A stretch of DNA of 64,000 nt from contig VWZW01004140.1 of assembly GCA_013397115.1 (NCBI GenBank), positions 1,175,330 through 1,239,329 on the forward strand, given 5' to 3'. The number at the start of each line of letters is the position of its first letter. Within the stretch, counting starts at the first letter, position 1. This stretch comes from Edolisoma coerulescens (Eukaryota > Chordata > Aves > Passeriformes > Campephagidae). Positions 50,008 to 62,580 of the stretch are shown piece after piece. The notes under the pieces are model-generated. The model was given only the letters and a program-made list of their open reading frames with translations. It had not been told where the DNA came from and did not search any database. Both the position numbers and the translations under genes were made by a program.

Positions 50008-50234
50008 AACAGAAATCACAGAGCTGGAAAAGACCCCTGAGGTTATTGACTCCAAGTATTATCCCATCCCTGAACCCTGCTCCCACATCTACGTGTTTTA
50101 TGACCACATGTGCCACATCTCCTCGTTTTATGAACGCTTCCAGGGATAGTTACTCCACCACTTCCCTGGGCAGCTCTTCCAGTGCTTGACAACCCCTTCA
50201 ATGAAGAAATTTTTCCTAATATCCAATCTAAACA
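50008..50234 (-). mobile_element. CR1 LINE 3' fragment, GGAAAAGACC subfamily
   Basis: The + strand reads AGAAATCACAGAGCTGGAAA, AGACCCCTGAGGTTATTGAC, then CACTTCCCTGGGCAGCTCTT, CCAGTGCTTGACAACCCCTT and AATTTTTCCTAATATCCAAT. This is a CR1 tail of the GGAAAAGACC type. A short imperfect duplication around 50080-50130 (TTTTATGACCACATGTGCC and the following TTTTATGAACG) lies inside it. Confidence 0.88.
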
Positions 50235-50261
50235 ACAGTAGACAAACAACAGTCTGGAACG

Positions 50262-50345
50262 GCGTGATTAAAAAAACCCAAAGCAACAAACCAACCCAGA
50301 AAAACCCTCAACCCCAAACAAACAGCTCCATATACACAAAAACCC
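50262..50345. repeat. A/C low-complexity tract next to CR1
   Basis: An irregular AAAACCC/CAAACC tract begins shortly after the - strand CR1 at 50008-50234, which is the 5' side of that element. It has no fixed period. Confidence 0.75.
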
Positions 50346-51247
50346 CATGCCAACCCCAGAACATCACAATGTAATTTCTCCAAATACTTGTGGTTTTCCC
50401 CTTTCCATGATATCTGGTATCACAAAAAATATCTAGAGGTACTCCAGCAGCTGCAGATTGAATAAAGATTAGGCCTCAAACAGAAAAATGCAGAAAACTT
50501 TATTGAAGTAAGGGGCAAAGGTAAAGCAGCCATCAAGTGGGAATGTGCTGATAAATAAGATGTAAAAAGGTTTTAAGGAGCATGAGGGGAAATGAGTCAG
50601 TTCCTGATGTGACTGATTGATGTCACAGGACTGTTCACAGAGAAAAAAAGGCAAAATCAGTAGGTGGAAGATCATCAGCCATGGCAAATGGGTGCAGAAG
50701 GGCCTGGTGTAACAAACCCTGTGTTTTGAAGAGCTGTCCAAGTCATGCTAACCTTGGAGTTAATGACAGTGTTCAGTCAGACTCCCTGAAGCTGGCGGAG
50801 ATTTTTGGAGCTATTATTGAGAGTCTGTTGCTAGCTAGAATTGTGGTGTCTGTGTTGGTTACTCTTTGAAAAGCTGTTGTCTGGTGGGAATAAAAGTTGT
50901 TTATTTCAAATTCAAGTCATGGCAAAGCCAGGTGGATAAACTGAGGAGCAGCATGTTCCACTCCTATAAGGCAGGGATATCTTTAAAGCTGGAGTCCTAG
51001 AACATGTGATGATTGACTTTCCATTCCACTGAATTTCTCCACAACAGCTGAGAGCAGCAGGGTGTAAATCCACTGAGCTGCAGGGTGTAAGAGGTGGTAA
51101 CAAAGATGTGTTCATGGAATAAGCATCCAGAGGCTCGACAGAGCACGGAGAGTGGTGGCAGGAGTGGCAGCAGGGCTCTGGGAATGCACAAGTAATGCAG
51201 ATTTTCTCTGTTGGGATGGTGTTTTAAACGCTGCCTTACTTTTGCAG
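50346..51247. other. Intronic sequence, nothing specific
   Basis: Contains part of a 146-codon - strand frame (50997-51437) that overlaps a + strand frame. Neither is recognised. Confidence 0.55.
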
Positions 51248-51652
51248 CTGGAAATAGGTTAAAATACATTGTGGAAATGGTAAAAACAGAAAGCGAGCAG
51301 GAATTAGGTGGGTTCAGTGACACTGAGTCAGTCTGCAGTGCTGGAAGCATGGCCAGCCCCCCCAGCTGCTCAGCCCTTTCCTCTGGAAAACGTTTTGGCT
51401 TTCCTAAGTACCAGCAGATTCCTTTGAATTCAACCAAGCCACAGAACTGTGTCCTCCTGAATGCTAATGATGCTGTCTGGCGCTTTTAAAAGTCCTTTTC
51501 ACTGCTAGATCTCAGAGTGCTCTTCAAAGGAGGTCAGTACCATGAATGAGAGCCCGAGTCCCCAGAGCTGTGTAATTCTCTGCTGACACGCTGCTGCAAA
51601 GGTCTCTGCCCAGGGATGTCTTTCTAGTCTTTATTTTTTTAATTAAAATGTC

Positions 51653-51672
51653 AAAAAAAAAAAAAAAAAAAA
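51653..51672. repeat. A20 homopolymer
   Basis: Twenty adenines in a row, preceded 5 bp upstream by ATTAAA (51642-51647). It may be a plain mononucleotide microsatellite or the tail of a retrotransposed transcript (see findings). Confidence 0.95.
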
Positions 51673-53221
51673 GGAAATTAAACCGCTCCATTAGCAATGT
51701 AGAAGTTTGTAGGCAATTTGTTTTACTCCATTGCCAGCAAATAAACTGTTTCCCATGAATTCTGTGATTAATTCCTTAGGGCTGGAAACAGTGTTAATTG
51801 GGGGATTAAGAACCAGATGTTTGTTGTTCTGAATAAATGTTTCAAAAACGTGGAACACATGAATTGTAGGTACCCAACCCCCAGACTTCAGTGGGACTCT
51901 TGTTCCACCTCTCTGCACAATAGCAGGAGTGATTATAACAAAATATTCTTTAACACATGGGTGTTTACTTAAGCCTGAATACCCTCAGCGATGAGTATTC
52001 TGCAGCTTTTGGGCTGCTTGTTCCACTCTTGGAGTTATAAAGGTTCTCAAACCTTCGTTTTCCTTTCTGTGGCTTCAACTCATTTTTTCTTTTTTCCATT
52101 TTTGAATAGGGAGAATAATCAGTTGTTGCTCTCCTATAACCTCTCTATTGTAGTTGTAGACAGTTAAATCTTTGCTCTGCAGGACTAAATGTAACCCAGT
52201 CCTTTTAACTTTTCTTAATTGTCTTGTTTCCTTCCCTGTGCCTTCAGTCATTATTTTCTTTCCTTCTTGGGGGTATTTGTCTGAAGTTGTGCTACCAAGT
52301 GAGGATTCAGCACTCTGCATGGCAGTGCTGGCAAGACACAAGACCAACCCTAACCAGTCTGGGATTCTATGAAAGTAGGACTTGAACTCTTTTGTGGGTC
52401 TTTTTTGGGGCAGATGCTTGGTTATCACAACAAAGAAATGTGTTTAAATCAACCAGGCAAAAGTACTGCTCTTATTTTCCATGTCACCACATTGCAGCAT
52501 TCCAAGGAGCCGGGACTGCTCTTGCAGCAGTTGCAGGAATAATATTAATAATGAAAGTATTTAACATTTAAAGTTCAAAGTATTTTACTATCATTTGCTA
52601 ATTAACTCCAACAGAGACTTAACCAGGGCTGACTAGACTGAAGTAATTACTTTAATTGTATTAAATATGATTCTATCTGAATGCAAAGGCGTCGTGTCTT
52701 GTGCATGTGTGCAGCTGTGTTCCTTGCTGTTAGATTTTAATCCCACGTTTACTTTCTGAAGTTTCTCTGTTCCAACTCAGCAGATGAATAATCACACAGA
52801 GGCTGAAGGTCTGGCCCCACCTGCCTGACTGCTCACTTCCTTTCATCTCTGTAGCACTTGGAGTAAGCGCTACTTTGCTTTCGCAGAAATAAACAACAAT
52901 TCAAACAAACAAATGGAGTACATGTGCATATAAACATAGATCTGTGTCTCTGCATGCTCCATATCGCTGCTGCTGCTTGCTCAGTTGCTTTCCAACTGGG
53001 CATTGTTTGTCTAGGAAAGAGAAGTGTAGGTGTGAAGGATGTATGGATTAGCAGAATGTTTGGAATAAATGACAGCATCCAGAATGACATCACTTGTATG
53101 TTAGCAAGTGTAAATGGCCTCACTTTGCATCCTTGTCCACAGAGTCCAAACGTTTTCTGACAAGAGCAACAGGACCTGTTATTGATTTTGTGGTAGAAAT
53201 TGGTGCATTTTTATCTCACAG
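51673..53221. other. Intronic sequence
   Basis: AT-rich and mostly unique. The stretch 52530-52690 is repeat-free with ATTAAC and TAATTAAC-type words. A possible CR1 remnant at 52332-52374 is listed separately. Confidence 0.55.
52332..52374 (+). repeat. Possible remnant of a CR1 3' end
   Basis: The sequence GACCAACCCTAACCAGTCTG followed by GGATTCTATGA resembles the last ~40 bp of a CR1 (CCAACCC.AACCATTCTGTGATTCTATGA). Upstream similarity is not visible, so this could be coincidence. Confidence 0.35.
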
Positions 53222-53428
53222 GGAATCATTTAGGCTGGAAAAGCCCTCTAAGATCATCAAGTCCAACCATTAACCCAGCAGTGCCAAGGCCACCTCTAAG
53301 CCATGTCCCCAAGCACTACATGACATGCTTTCTGAATGTTTCCAGGGATGATGCCCTGGGCAGCCTGTCTAAATGCCTGACCACCCTTTTGGTGAAGAAA
53401 TTTTTCCTGATAACCAATCTAAACTTTC
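53222..53428 (-). mobile_element. CR1 LINE 3' fragment, GGAAAAGCCC subfamily
   Basis: The + strand reads GGAATCATTTAGGCTGGAAA, AAGATCATCAAGTCCAACCA, then CCCTGGGCAGCCTGTCTAAA, GGTGAAGAAATTTTTCCTGA and AACCAATCTAAAC. It is of the same general type as the copy at 50008-50234 but a separate, shorter insertion. Confidence 0.9.
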
Positions 53429-56400
53429 ATCTAAATGATGGAGGTTTTGAGTTGATATTTTCAGGCACAAATGAGTGCTGAGTGTGCCCTCATGAGTCTA
53501 CATCCTGTGTCCCAGTGAAATGAACCCAGCTCAAGAGCTGTTCAGGGTGTGCAGAGCATCACCTCCCTTGGATGCACGGCACCGCCCCACTGAGAAATCA
53601 TAGCAGAATTTCTGTCTTTCCTCTTGCAGCAGAGATAAGGGATGGGGGACTCTTCCCACACCTAAATGAGTGTGTTCCTTTGTTCCAGTAGCTGGAGGAG
53701 TCTGAGCTTCTCACTGGAAGAACAGAAGGGTCATCCTCATTAGTGTTGCTCTGTGAAACACTCATTTAGCAGGCAAACATCGAGATGTATCCAGGAGTTC
53801 CAGATGGCCAAATTCCACTTGGGCTCCACTGAACTGAGGGAAGTTTTATGGGAGTCTAATAGGCCAAATGCTTTCCTGTGTCACCTTTCTCTTTTTGTGA
53901 GTGGCACCGTGGAGTGACAGCAGGAATGAATAATTATCAAGCAGCTTTCCTTCTGGAAGGTGATAACCCACACTGGATGGGCAGATCCTTTAATTCTGTT
54001 CAGGAGATGAGAGATGAGAAGTTGCTGCTGACCTCTAGAAAGGCCAGAGACCCTCTGTGCATAGGTCAGGCATTTGTCTCTTTTCCCTGCAGGCCAGAAT
54101 GCTGCCAGCAGGAGTTAGACTCAACATTTGTAAACTTGAAAGGCAAGGCAGCAAAATTAACATTTCCCCATGTCTGAGTGTATTAATTCTTGCTTACAAG
54201 AAAATACAAAAAGAAGCTTGTTAAAGGAATAAATTAAAAGTCATCTGTGTATATGATGAATCATGATCCAGTTTTGTCTGAGAGTGAGAAAAAAATTTGG
54301 CTCAGCTGCATGTATATTTTTTTTTCTCCAAAAATATTTTATGCAGGGGAAATTACTAAGAATGAGTCAAATATGTTTCTCCCCACTCTTTCACTTCCAT
54401 ACAAGTAAATAGATTAGTCTGTGGCTTGTTAATGAACTCCCAAGTAATTTCTCAGCTGTTAAGGTCTAAAGAGAAAGGGATCTCTGGAAAGTTTCCTCGA
54501 TGTGTTTTTATTTTGCTGTTTACTCTGCAGCCTCCTGTCTGTGTTTTGGGATGCTGTCTTATACTTGTAAATAATTCTTCTCCATTTCCAGAACTCCATC
54601 CCTGTTTTATGCTAACCTAAGCTTTTTGGGATTGATTGCAAGTGTTGGGTTTATTTTAGTGGTTGTGCATGCCAATGTTGAGGTTTCCAGGGAGGTGCAC
54701 TGTGTTGACCTATTTATGAGCGTAGCTTTGGGAGGAATGTAACCTTGCAAGCAACAAGAAGGATTTTTTTTCTGCATGTACAGCCTTCAATTGCTCTGTT
54801 TTACTCTCTCCAGACCCTAAGCCATTCCTATACCTCATTCTGTAATGAGCCCAGCACCAAGATTTAGCTGTCCCTTGGAGGAATGTGTTGTCACCCGTAT
54901 TTTTTTACTGTCTTGTGTTAGGTCTGGGTTGTCAGTAACTAAATCCTACCTCTATATACAGGCAATTTTGCTTATTCAGCAATGAAGACTATGAGCACTT
55001 CTGCACAGAACTGATTTCATACAGGTAGCAATTTAAACCCTTTAGTTTTAAGAGTGCTTCTTACCAAATATTTGCTCCATCTTGTGTTCCTGTGTTCTAA
55101 CACCAAGTAAAATCTTTCCTTTGGGATGGGCTGTACTGGTTTTGGATGGAACAGAAGCAGTGGGGGACTGTTTGGCCAAAGTTTGTGGGGAAATTGCAGG
55201 CCTGTAGATTAAGTATATCACACTTAGCTAACTAAGTACTTGCTTTTATTCAATGATATAAAAAGTTGATTTAATTAAGAACATTTACCTCTCTAGAAGA
55301 CTTCTGCTGAAAGGAAGTTACATCCCAGTTTTTAATTCTGTGTCATTCACATTGTTATGATGACATGGAATTTCTCCTCGTGCTGTTGTCAGAGGTCAGC
55401 AGAACCGTCCTTCCACTTAGGTGGAGGTGGTGTTTTGGTGCTGAAATCCAGCTTAGCAAGGACGTGCAGCCTTCAGTGAGCTCCCATGCTATAAAGAAAT
55501 GAAATCAAAGATCAGAATGGCTTCTAGGAAGTGTTTTAATGACCCTGAAGGGATTGCTGTCTGCTGGGAACACATGTAGTTCCTGCACCTTGATGTGTTA
55601 AATGGTACATTTGAACTGCTGTCAGTCTCTTCCTGACCCTTCCCCGCCGGAGCTTCCACAAACAGGAGCTGTTTGTGGGTGTCAGGCCCTTTCCATTATC
55701 ACCATTAGTGGGACCACGACACTTTTAAAGCACTGCCACAACATCACTCAGCATCGCCCTGGGAGGAAGGACAAGAAAGCTGCTGCTGCTGTACTTGTTT
55801 CTCCTGCATGGTTTCAGCACTGAAACATTAATTTTTCTCGGCACCTGTTGGCTCTAGCAGGAACTGATGCCTCTCAGCATCTGAGCACGCAGCCTGTATT
55901 TTTTATAATGTGTTATTTTGAGCTCTGGTAGGACATGCTGTCCAGATGCCAGTGTGTTAAAACTGGTTTTTGTTTGAGGGCTAAGTTAGGGAATTTTATT
56001 GCCACACCAGTGGGAAAATATTTCTCATTAACAGCTTCAAAATCTTCAGGAGCTGGAAAACAGAAGAAAGAGAGGTTTCTTCCAAATAGATTAAATTTAA
56101 TTTAAATTCTATTGAAGTAAATGTGGTTGCAGGAGTAAACAAGATGAAGAGGTAGAACAAGGGGTGGGGAAGGTCTGTCTGACAAAAATTAAATACTAAA
56201 ATTGATAAGTGTGAAGTTAGTGGATGTTAAGGAATAGAGGAAAAGCAGTGACTAAATAGGAACAGAAGTTTTAGGAGGAATAGATAAATTCTAGTGGTTT
56301 TGAAGGAACTGACAGGATTAGGGAATGTTGCAGGTCTAGTGAGGGCTGAGAGATTTGTAACAACACTTCAAGAGTGAATTTTTGAGTAGACAGAATTCTG

Positions 56401-59400
56401 GTTTTATTTTTTTTTTCCTCCCCTTTAACTGTGAACCTGCTCTGTATTGGGTATTTTTCCTTTTTCCTGGAAGGTTTGAGAGCAGGCTAGAGATGGACAG
56501 ATGAACAGGAAAGAAGTTCCAAAAGAAGAGTGACCTGAGAACCTGCATAGGGCAGATGGCCAAAGTCCAGACAGACCAGATGTGAAAGAAGGAAGGGGAA
56601 GGCCATGAATGAACAGACAAATACTGACAGAGAAGGATTTTCAAAAGGAAATGTTGGGGAAATCAGAGGCAAAATTAGTCCTCAGCATGATCCAAGAAAG
56701 CACCTGAGGCGTTAAAAAGGGATTCAAGGCAGAGGGTGGGCAGAACACAGGAAAGGCAATGAGCACTATGAAGGTTGTTGCTCAGTCCCTTGTGAGCCTT
56801 GGTAGCTCTGAGTGAATTTTCAGCTTTTTGGAGTTGTTTAACAGAGATTCAGTGGAATTCTCCTGAAATCCCTGAAATTCAGTGGGAGCTGGGTGTAATC
56901 TCTCAGAGGGACTCTGTACTGTAGTTCACTGTCTGGCTAATGCACTATTTTTTTTTCCATTTGTCTCTTTTGCCCAATGAACTCTTCTCTTTCATCTTTC
57001 TTACTTTTTTCTTTGATTTTTTACTTCTGTCACCAACCATCGCGCCACTTAATGGACTCCCAGCACCTGAGTCCGAAGCTGTGGAAGAATATCCAAGATT
57101 CCAGTGTTAAGAATTGTTTAACTAATGCAGTTTCTTTACCACAAGCCCTGTTCAGTGTATAGTGAACTAACTGCAAGTCTTCCTGCCAGCTTCAAAATAA
57201 TCAGGATGGAGACTGATAATGAGCAGATTTTCAGATGCTTTACTATTTAATTAGAAGGATACAGATTGTTTGATGGAATGATAATAACAACCCCTGATCA
57301 CTGGTTCCAGTGAGAACTGTTGCTATTGAGAATTTGTGGGGGAAAGAGAGTTCATTTTTCATGCTTAGGAAATATTAGCATTTGCTATTGCCAGTATCAG
57401 ATATTTAGTGCGTGTAATTTGGCACATGAAAAATGCTGGCTTTTAAATCTCTTTTCCAAAAGTCATTTATATATGTACAAAAGCAAGTTGATAGCAACAA
57501 TATTAATATATTCTCATGGGAAAAAAAAAATAATGTAGGCATCTCCTGCCTAGGCAATCCAACCTCCTCCGTGTCATTCACCTCCTTTAGAAAGGACTGG
57601 AAACTGTTGTGCTTGTATTCCTTTGAGATGTAAAGTTGTTATATTACAAATTATCGCTTGTTTTCAGTATTGACTAGATAAATAAATGCAATTATGTTTA
57701 TCAATGTTGAAAATTAAGCAACAGAAACCAATTGTGTGTGTTTGAGGATCTTTTCAAATGAAAAGCTGTATTCACTGAATTCTCATCGGCTCTTTTTCTC
57801 CCTGACATGTTTCATGATGTGAGCTCTCAATTGAATGAACAGCTGCAGTAAAAATGGCACCAGCCAAGTCACAGGGAATTCACAGGAAATTGAGATGTTT
57901 CAGGCTGCAGCACAAACCATTTGGGCTCTCGTTTACCTTGAGAAATGCTTGGCTTTTCATTAGTAAAATGTCTATAAACACAGAAAGGTGTCAAGCCCTT
58001 TGGGTAAACCTCATGGGGGTAGAACAAAGACACTTCTCTGGGAAGGTTTATCTTTCTAATGGTGGAAAAAGCTTTTCCTTCTGGTCTTCTACTTTGGATT
58101 ACTTACAGTGCATGCATGAGGGGGCAAGATGAAGGAAACGTCAGTGTTGGTCTGCACTAAGGGAAGCAGAATAAGAACCCTGCATCACAGGTCAGGTATC
58201 TAAGAACCTCCTCAGTTCATCTCATTCTCCTAAAACAAGATCATCCTTAACACTCAAGATCTGAACCTGTCCCTTAGATCTTTGGAAATACCATCTATTG
58301 CCTCATACGGATGCTGGCAGAGTCGGGATGTTTTGTCCCAGCTTCCCCCCCAGCCCTGGCACACACAGCAGATGTGGCAGCACGAGGAAAGAACTAACTT
58401 GGAGGCAGCAAGTGGCCCGCTGTCTTCAGAGCCATGAAACAGCAGAGCTGTTTCTGATTAATCTGAAATGCTTTGGAACAAATGTTTTATGTCCTGAATG
58501 TTTATGCAGCGCTTCCATTTTTTAATTTACTTCTGTGCCACTCTTCTTTAACACCCAGGCTAGTAAAGCTTTAAGCAGCGTGATGAACATTGTCATGGGA
58601 TAACTGTTCCTGATGCCTCCTCACAAGCCCCATAAACTCACTGTTCATGGAAACATAAACCCTCCAAAAGCTTCCTTTCCTTCTATCTCTCTTGTTTTCC
58701 ATATATATGAGACTTTTTTTGTATTTCTTTTTTTCCTGCACTACCATCTTCATCTTATAATCTTCTCTAGTTATGGTAGTGAAGATCAAGCTGTGAAGAA
58801 ACTTGGCAATAAACCCCAAATCACCTCCTCCATCACCTCCAGCCTAATAGGAGATAATCAAAGTTTTAAAAAACAAACAAACTATAAGCTAAATTAACTT
58901 CTTGCTAAATTTGTTGCAGTCTGGGGTGACTGAGTGAAGATGTGCCATGGATATTGCTGTGCTTCCTCATGGCCAGTTTTACTACTCCATCTGTCCACAG
59001 CAGAATCTCTTTCCCCATTTCAGTTTTATAGGTTTGAGTTGTTTAGCAGTGTAGTTATGGGAATATTCAAAGGAGGAATCATAACCAGAGAAAAGTGGTT
59101 TAGCTTAGTTGTCATTAGCTGTTCATCTAGAACAGATTGCCTAGGATGGACTTCTGGAGTGTGTCTGATTGCTGCAGCATGGTGACTTAATGGGGACACG
59201 TTTCTATCAGCTTGTTGAAGTGTGCCTGTGCCAACTGACCTCACAGCTTGGTGTGCAGTGAATGAGCTCTAGAAACTACGGTTTCAATCTAGGATCTCAT
59301 TTGTATGTCCCCCTTTGAACTTAATTTGCTGTGGTGTATTTGGTTTGAATTTGGCATCTGGCATCGCTGATCTGAACTAAACCTCCACCATCCATCCCTA

Positions 59401-59624
59401 AACATTTGTTGTTCTTCAGTCCAGCTTTCTAGTCCAAAAAATCCTGGTCCCTACATTTTTCCTTCTGCTTCCTTATGCTCTAAGTTTTTCTTCTCATGTA
59501 ACCCTCATGTTCCCAATCCTGCTCTGTCTAAGAACTAGGTTTGACTCTTTTACTCAGAAGTGTTTTTGTATAGCAACAAACCAAGAAGCTTTCAAGCCTC
59601 ACCACTGCAGCTCTTATTCCACCA
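53429..59624. other. Long intronic stretch without a recognised transposon
   Basis: About 6 kb of unique-looking sequence with short homopolymers (for example T runs near 54319 and 56406, A10 near 57521). No recognisable coding or RNA gene. Confidence 0.55.
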
Positions 59625-59750
59625 TCAAGGCCAGGTTGGACGGGGCTTGGATCAGCCTGGTCTGGTGGAAGTGTCCCTGTCCATGGCAGGGGGTGGAATG
59701 AGATGAGCTTTAAGGTCCCTTCCAACCCAACCCGTTCTGTGATTCCATGA
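59625..59750 (+). mobile_element. Short CR1 LINE 3' fragment
   Basis: It reads CAAGGCCAGGTTGGACGGGG, then TCCCTGTCCATGGCAGGGGG, and AAGGTCCCTTCCAACCCAAC with the terminal TTCTGTGATTCCATGA. It is 5'-truncated to about 125 bp. The frames at 59507-59701 and 59528-59725 run partly through it. Confidence 0.91.
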
Positions 59751-59999
59751 CTTCTGCATGTCTTGATTCTCGAGACTTTGTGTCCATTACCTTTCCTCCT
59801 TTGTTCCCTTCTCTGGCTTCATCCCTCAGGATCTGTCACTCGCAGCCTTGAGCCCCAGGGAGAGACAAATCTGTAGAAGTCTGTCCTTCAGCTTGCCAGG
59901 AAAACAGCACAAACACGCTCTTGCAGCTGAGCTGAATTGGTACAGAAAGCATTTCTCAGCCTTGTAGCCTTTGAGTGAGAAACAGGATTTCAAAAGCTA

Positions 60000-60300
60000 A
60001 TTTGCTTGTTTTCGTAGCACGATCTTAATTCTACAAGGGAGAGAAGATGATCTAATCTAATTTAATTTTGCTCTTTGAGGAGAAGGGAGATCACTTGGCC
60101 AGCTGCTGCTCTGAGCAAACACGGAGCGTGCAGGCTACAAGATAAGCTTTGAACTTTATTAAGTCTCTCGGCAGTATATGCTAATGTGTGCTGTTGGGAG
60201 AGTTCTGAAACTTTTGCTTCTGATTGTATTAATTAGTTTGCTGCTCCAAATGAGCCGTATCTCACTGTAAAATAAGGAGCTGTTACACATCAGGCTTTCC
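60000..60300. promoter_or_regulatory. Candidate conserved noncoding element in intron 2
   Basis: Repeat-free sequence with clustered words such as GATCTAATCTAATTTAATTT, GGCCAGCTGCTGCTCTGAGC (an E-box CAGCTG), TATATGCTAATGTG (octamer-like) and TATTAATTAGTTTGC. The density of such words is suggestive only. Confidence 0.2.
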
Positions 60301-62462
60301 CTGTCCCTGATGCTTTAGTGTTTGGGCAGAGTGGACTGTGGTTTCACAAATCAGGCCAAAGCCACATCCTCACAGTGCTGCTGCTGTTTTGACTTATTTT
60401 TGAAACTTTTGGCATTATCTATTCAAGCTGTTCATTTATTACCAGAGGAAAAAGCATGGTCTCCAATCCTGTGTTGGAAGACTTTTTCTCTCCAAACATT
60501 TTAACTTTTAAAACCCAAGGTAAGGAAGTATCTCAGAGCTTCTGTGGTCATACTGTCCAGACAGTGACAAACTCCTTCAAAAACCAAATCCACTCTGATT
60601 TAGGGCCACAAGGCTCTTAAAATAAATTCTGTCTCTGAGGTGGATTTGTTGCATTCTTAAACCTGTAGTTTCTAGATGAGGTCAATTTACCAACATGTTG
60701 AGATATGTTTTCATGTCTATCACTTTTACAACAGCCTGAGACTTTCCACCAGCAGGCAGTGCCCCAGACTCTCCAAACCTTCCACTGACTGGAGATTGCC
60801 ACCTCTGTTTCCACCCCTGCTGTGCATTCCCAGCATGAGATCTGGCTTCCCATGAGCTCTGTAGGGCTGTGGCACAAGGCACAAGGTGCAGAGTGTTGGC
60901 AGGTGTGTGTTTTAGACATGTACAGTAATTGAAAAGTCATACATCCTTTGGAAAAAAATGGAGTTTCATTGTGATTTTCATCTTAGCTCTTCTTGCTGAT
61001 GAGCTCATCAAGGTAATTACCAGTGTGCCCTGACTCTTTATACCAATATATCAATACTCTTCCGTGCAGCATTGTCCCAGGCTGTTTGACAGAGCCATCC
61101 CTGTCTTCAGGCAGATAAAACTAACCAGGGGTTCAGTTTCAGGACTTCTGTGCTACGTTTCTTAGAGGTACAGCAGAAGTCCATGACTGTTCCAAGAGAA
61201 GTCAGGGCTCCAGTGCTTGGGAGACTTCGCTGCAGCCTGGATAACCTGGGGTGAGAACCAGCACCCTGTGAGGTGACACAGTGGGGTCTCAGTGCACAGA
61301 CCCCCAAAACTGCTTACCCAGGCTGGGAGGTTGTGCATGTCTGAGGCTGGTAACTCCAGTCTGTCTCACTCCCTGCATTCCAGAGGTTCTCCTGTCTGCA
61401 TGTTCAATTTGGCAGATTTGCAGTCTGTTAGGACAAAAAGCTTAACTTTCTCTTCATTATATTACCTTAAAGATGATATAATTACCTCATACATGTGGTT
61501 TAAATCAAATAACTGACTTTTTCATCAATTTTTTGGTAAACAAGCACAGGTCCAGCCTACAGCTTCACCTGGCTAGGCTGGCCTGTTGCTAACTTGATAC
61601 CCCACGTGCTTGCGGGGTCTATGTTGTGCTTAGGCCCCTCAGGCATCTCTCTAAGCAAAGAGAGCTAAACATTTGACTAAAATCTCCGTTTTGGCTCAAA
61701 GATAAGTGTGAACTGTTCAGAAATGCTTGTTTGGATCCAGGCACTGCTCTGTGAGAGCCTTTCCAGCAGAGGTAATGCACTGGGAATTGTTTTGGCTTTC
61801 TTATTCTATCAGCTATCTCTTTAGATTTCTTTTTCCCTTTGTCTGAGAAAGACTTAAGAAGCAGATGAATTACCAACATCCTTCCTGTGAAATAGAGCGT
61901 TCATACCTTCCCTATTAAAGATAAAACTTCATCTCGAGTCCTTCATAAAGACTTCACTCAGTCTCCATATTTTTGTGGAAAAAGAGAAGATACTGACATT
62001 TCTATCTGAAATTAACTCTTTGCCCAAATTGCAGTCAGCCCAATGATTTTCCCTTACTACTTTTAATTAAAGGAATGTGACCAACAGTAGGGGGTTTTTT
62101 TAGGCAGATTAAAGCTCTCTGCTTGCCTTTGTATTTCTTTTTTTTTTTTTTTAGCTCATGAGATAGCAGACTTAATACTCCCACCTGCTTTTCCTGAATA
62201 CTTTTTCATTATTCCAAGAGCAAAGGCAGTAAGCATTATCTCATTTGATGATAGTTATATATAAAGCTTTCTTAAACTGAGGTCAGATAAGAAGTCTGAG
62301 CAGCATAAACTGGGGTTGTGAATGTGCAGTGCAGCAGCCTGGACAGAATTCGGTAGGTTATGGCAAATCTTCTACAAGCACCAATACTATTCTGTGTACT
62401 TGCTGTGTGTATTCACATGCCTCTACTTGAACTTAGAGAAAGTGATAAAAGCTGTCAAACTT
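60301..62462. other. Intronic sequence, nothing specific
   Basis: Unique-looking sequence. Apart from the T15 run at 62138-62152 no feature is recognised. A - strand frame at 60617-60940 has no recognisable product. Confidence 0.55.
62138..62152. repeat. T15 homopolymer
   Basis: Fifteen thymines, followed by TAGCTCATG. They resemble a polypyrimidine tract plus AG, but no open frame with recognisable coding sequence follows. Confidence 0.9.
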
Positions 62463-62580
62463 TAGGTTGGATGGGCCTTGGAACAACCTGGTCTAGTGCA
62501 AGGTGTCCCTGCACGTGGCAGGGAATGGAACAAGACGAACTTTAAGGCCCCTTCCAACCCAAACCATTCTGTGATTCTAT
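62463..62580 (+). mobile_element. Short CR1 LINE 3' fragment
   Basis: It shows TAGGTTGGATGGGCCTTGGA, GTGTCCCTGCACGTGGCAGG, and AAGGCCCCTTCCAACCCAAA with an intact TTCTGTGATTCTAT end. The well-kept terminal repeat suggests a fairly young copy. Confidence 0.92.

Noticed and set aside
50997..51437. 146-codon open frame on the - strand
   Set aside because: Unrecognised composition, and it overlaps the + strand frame at 51211-51489. Both cannot easily be coding.
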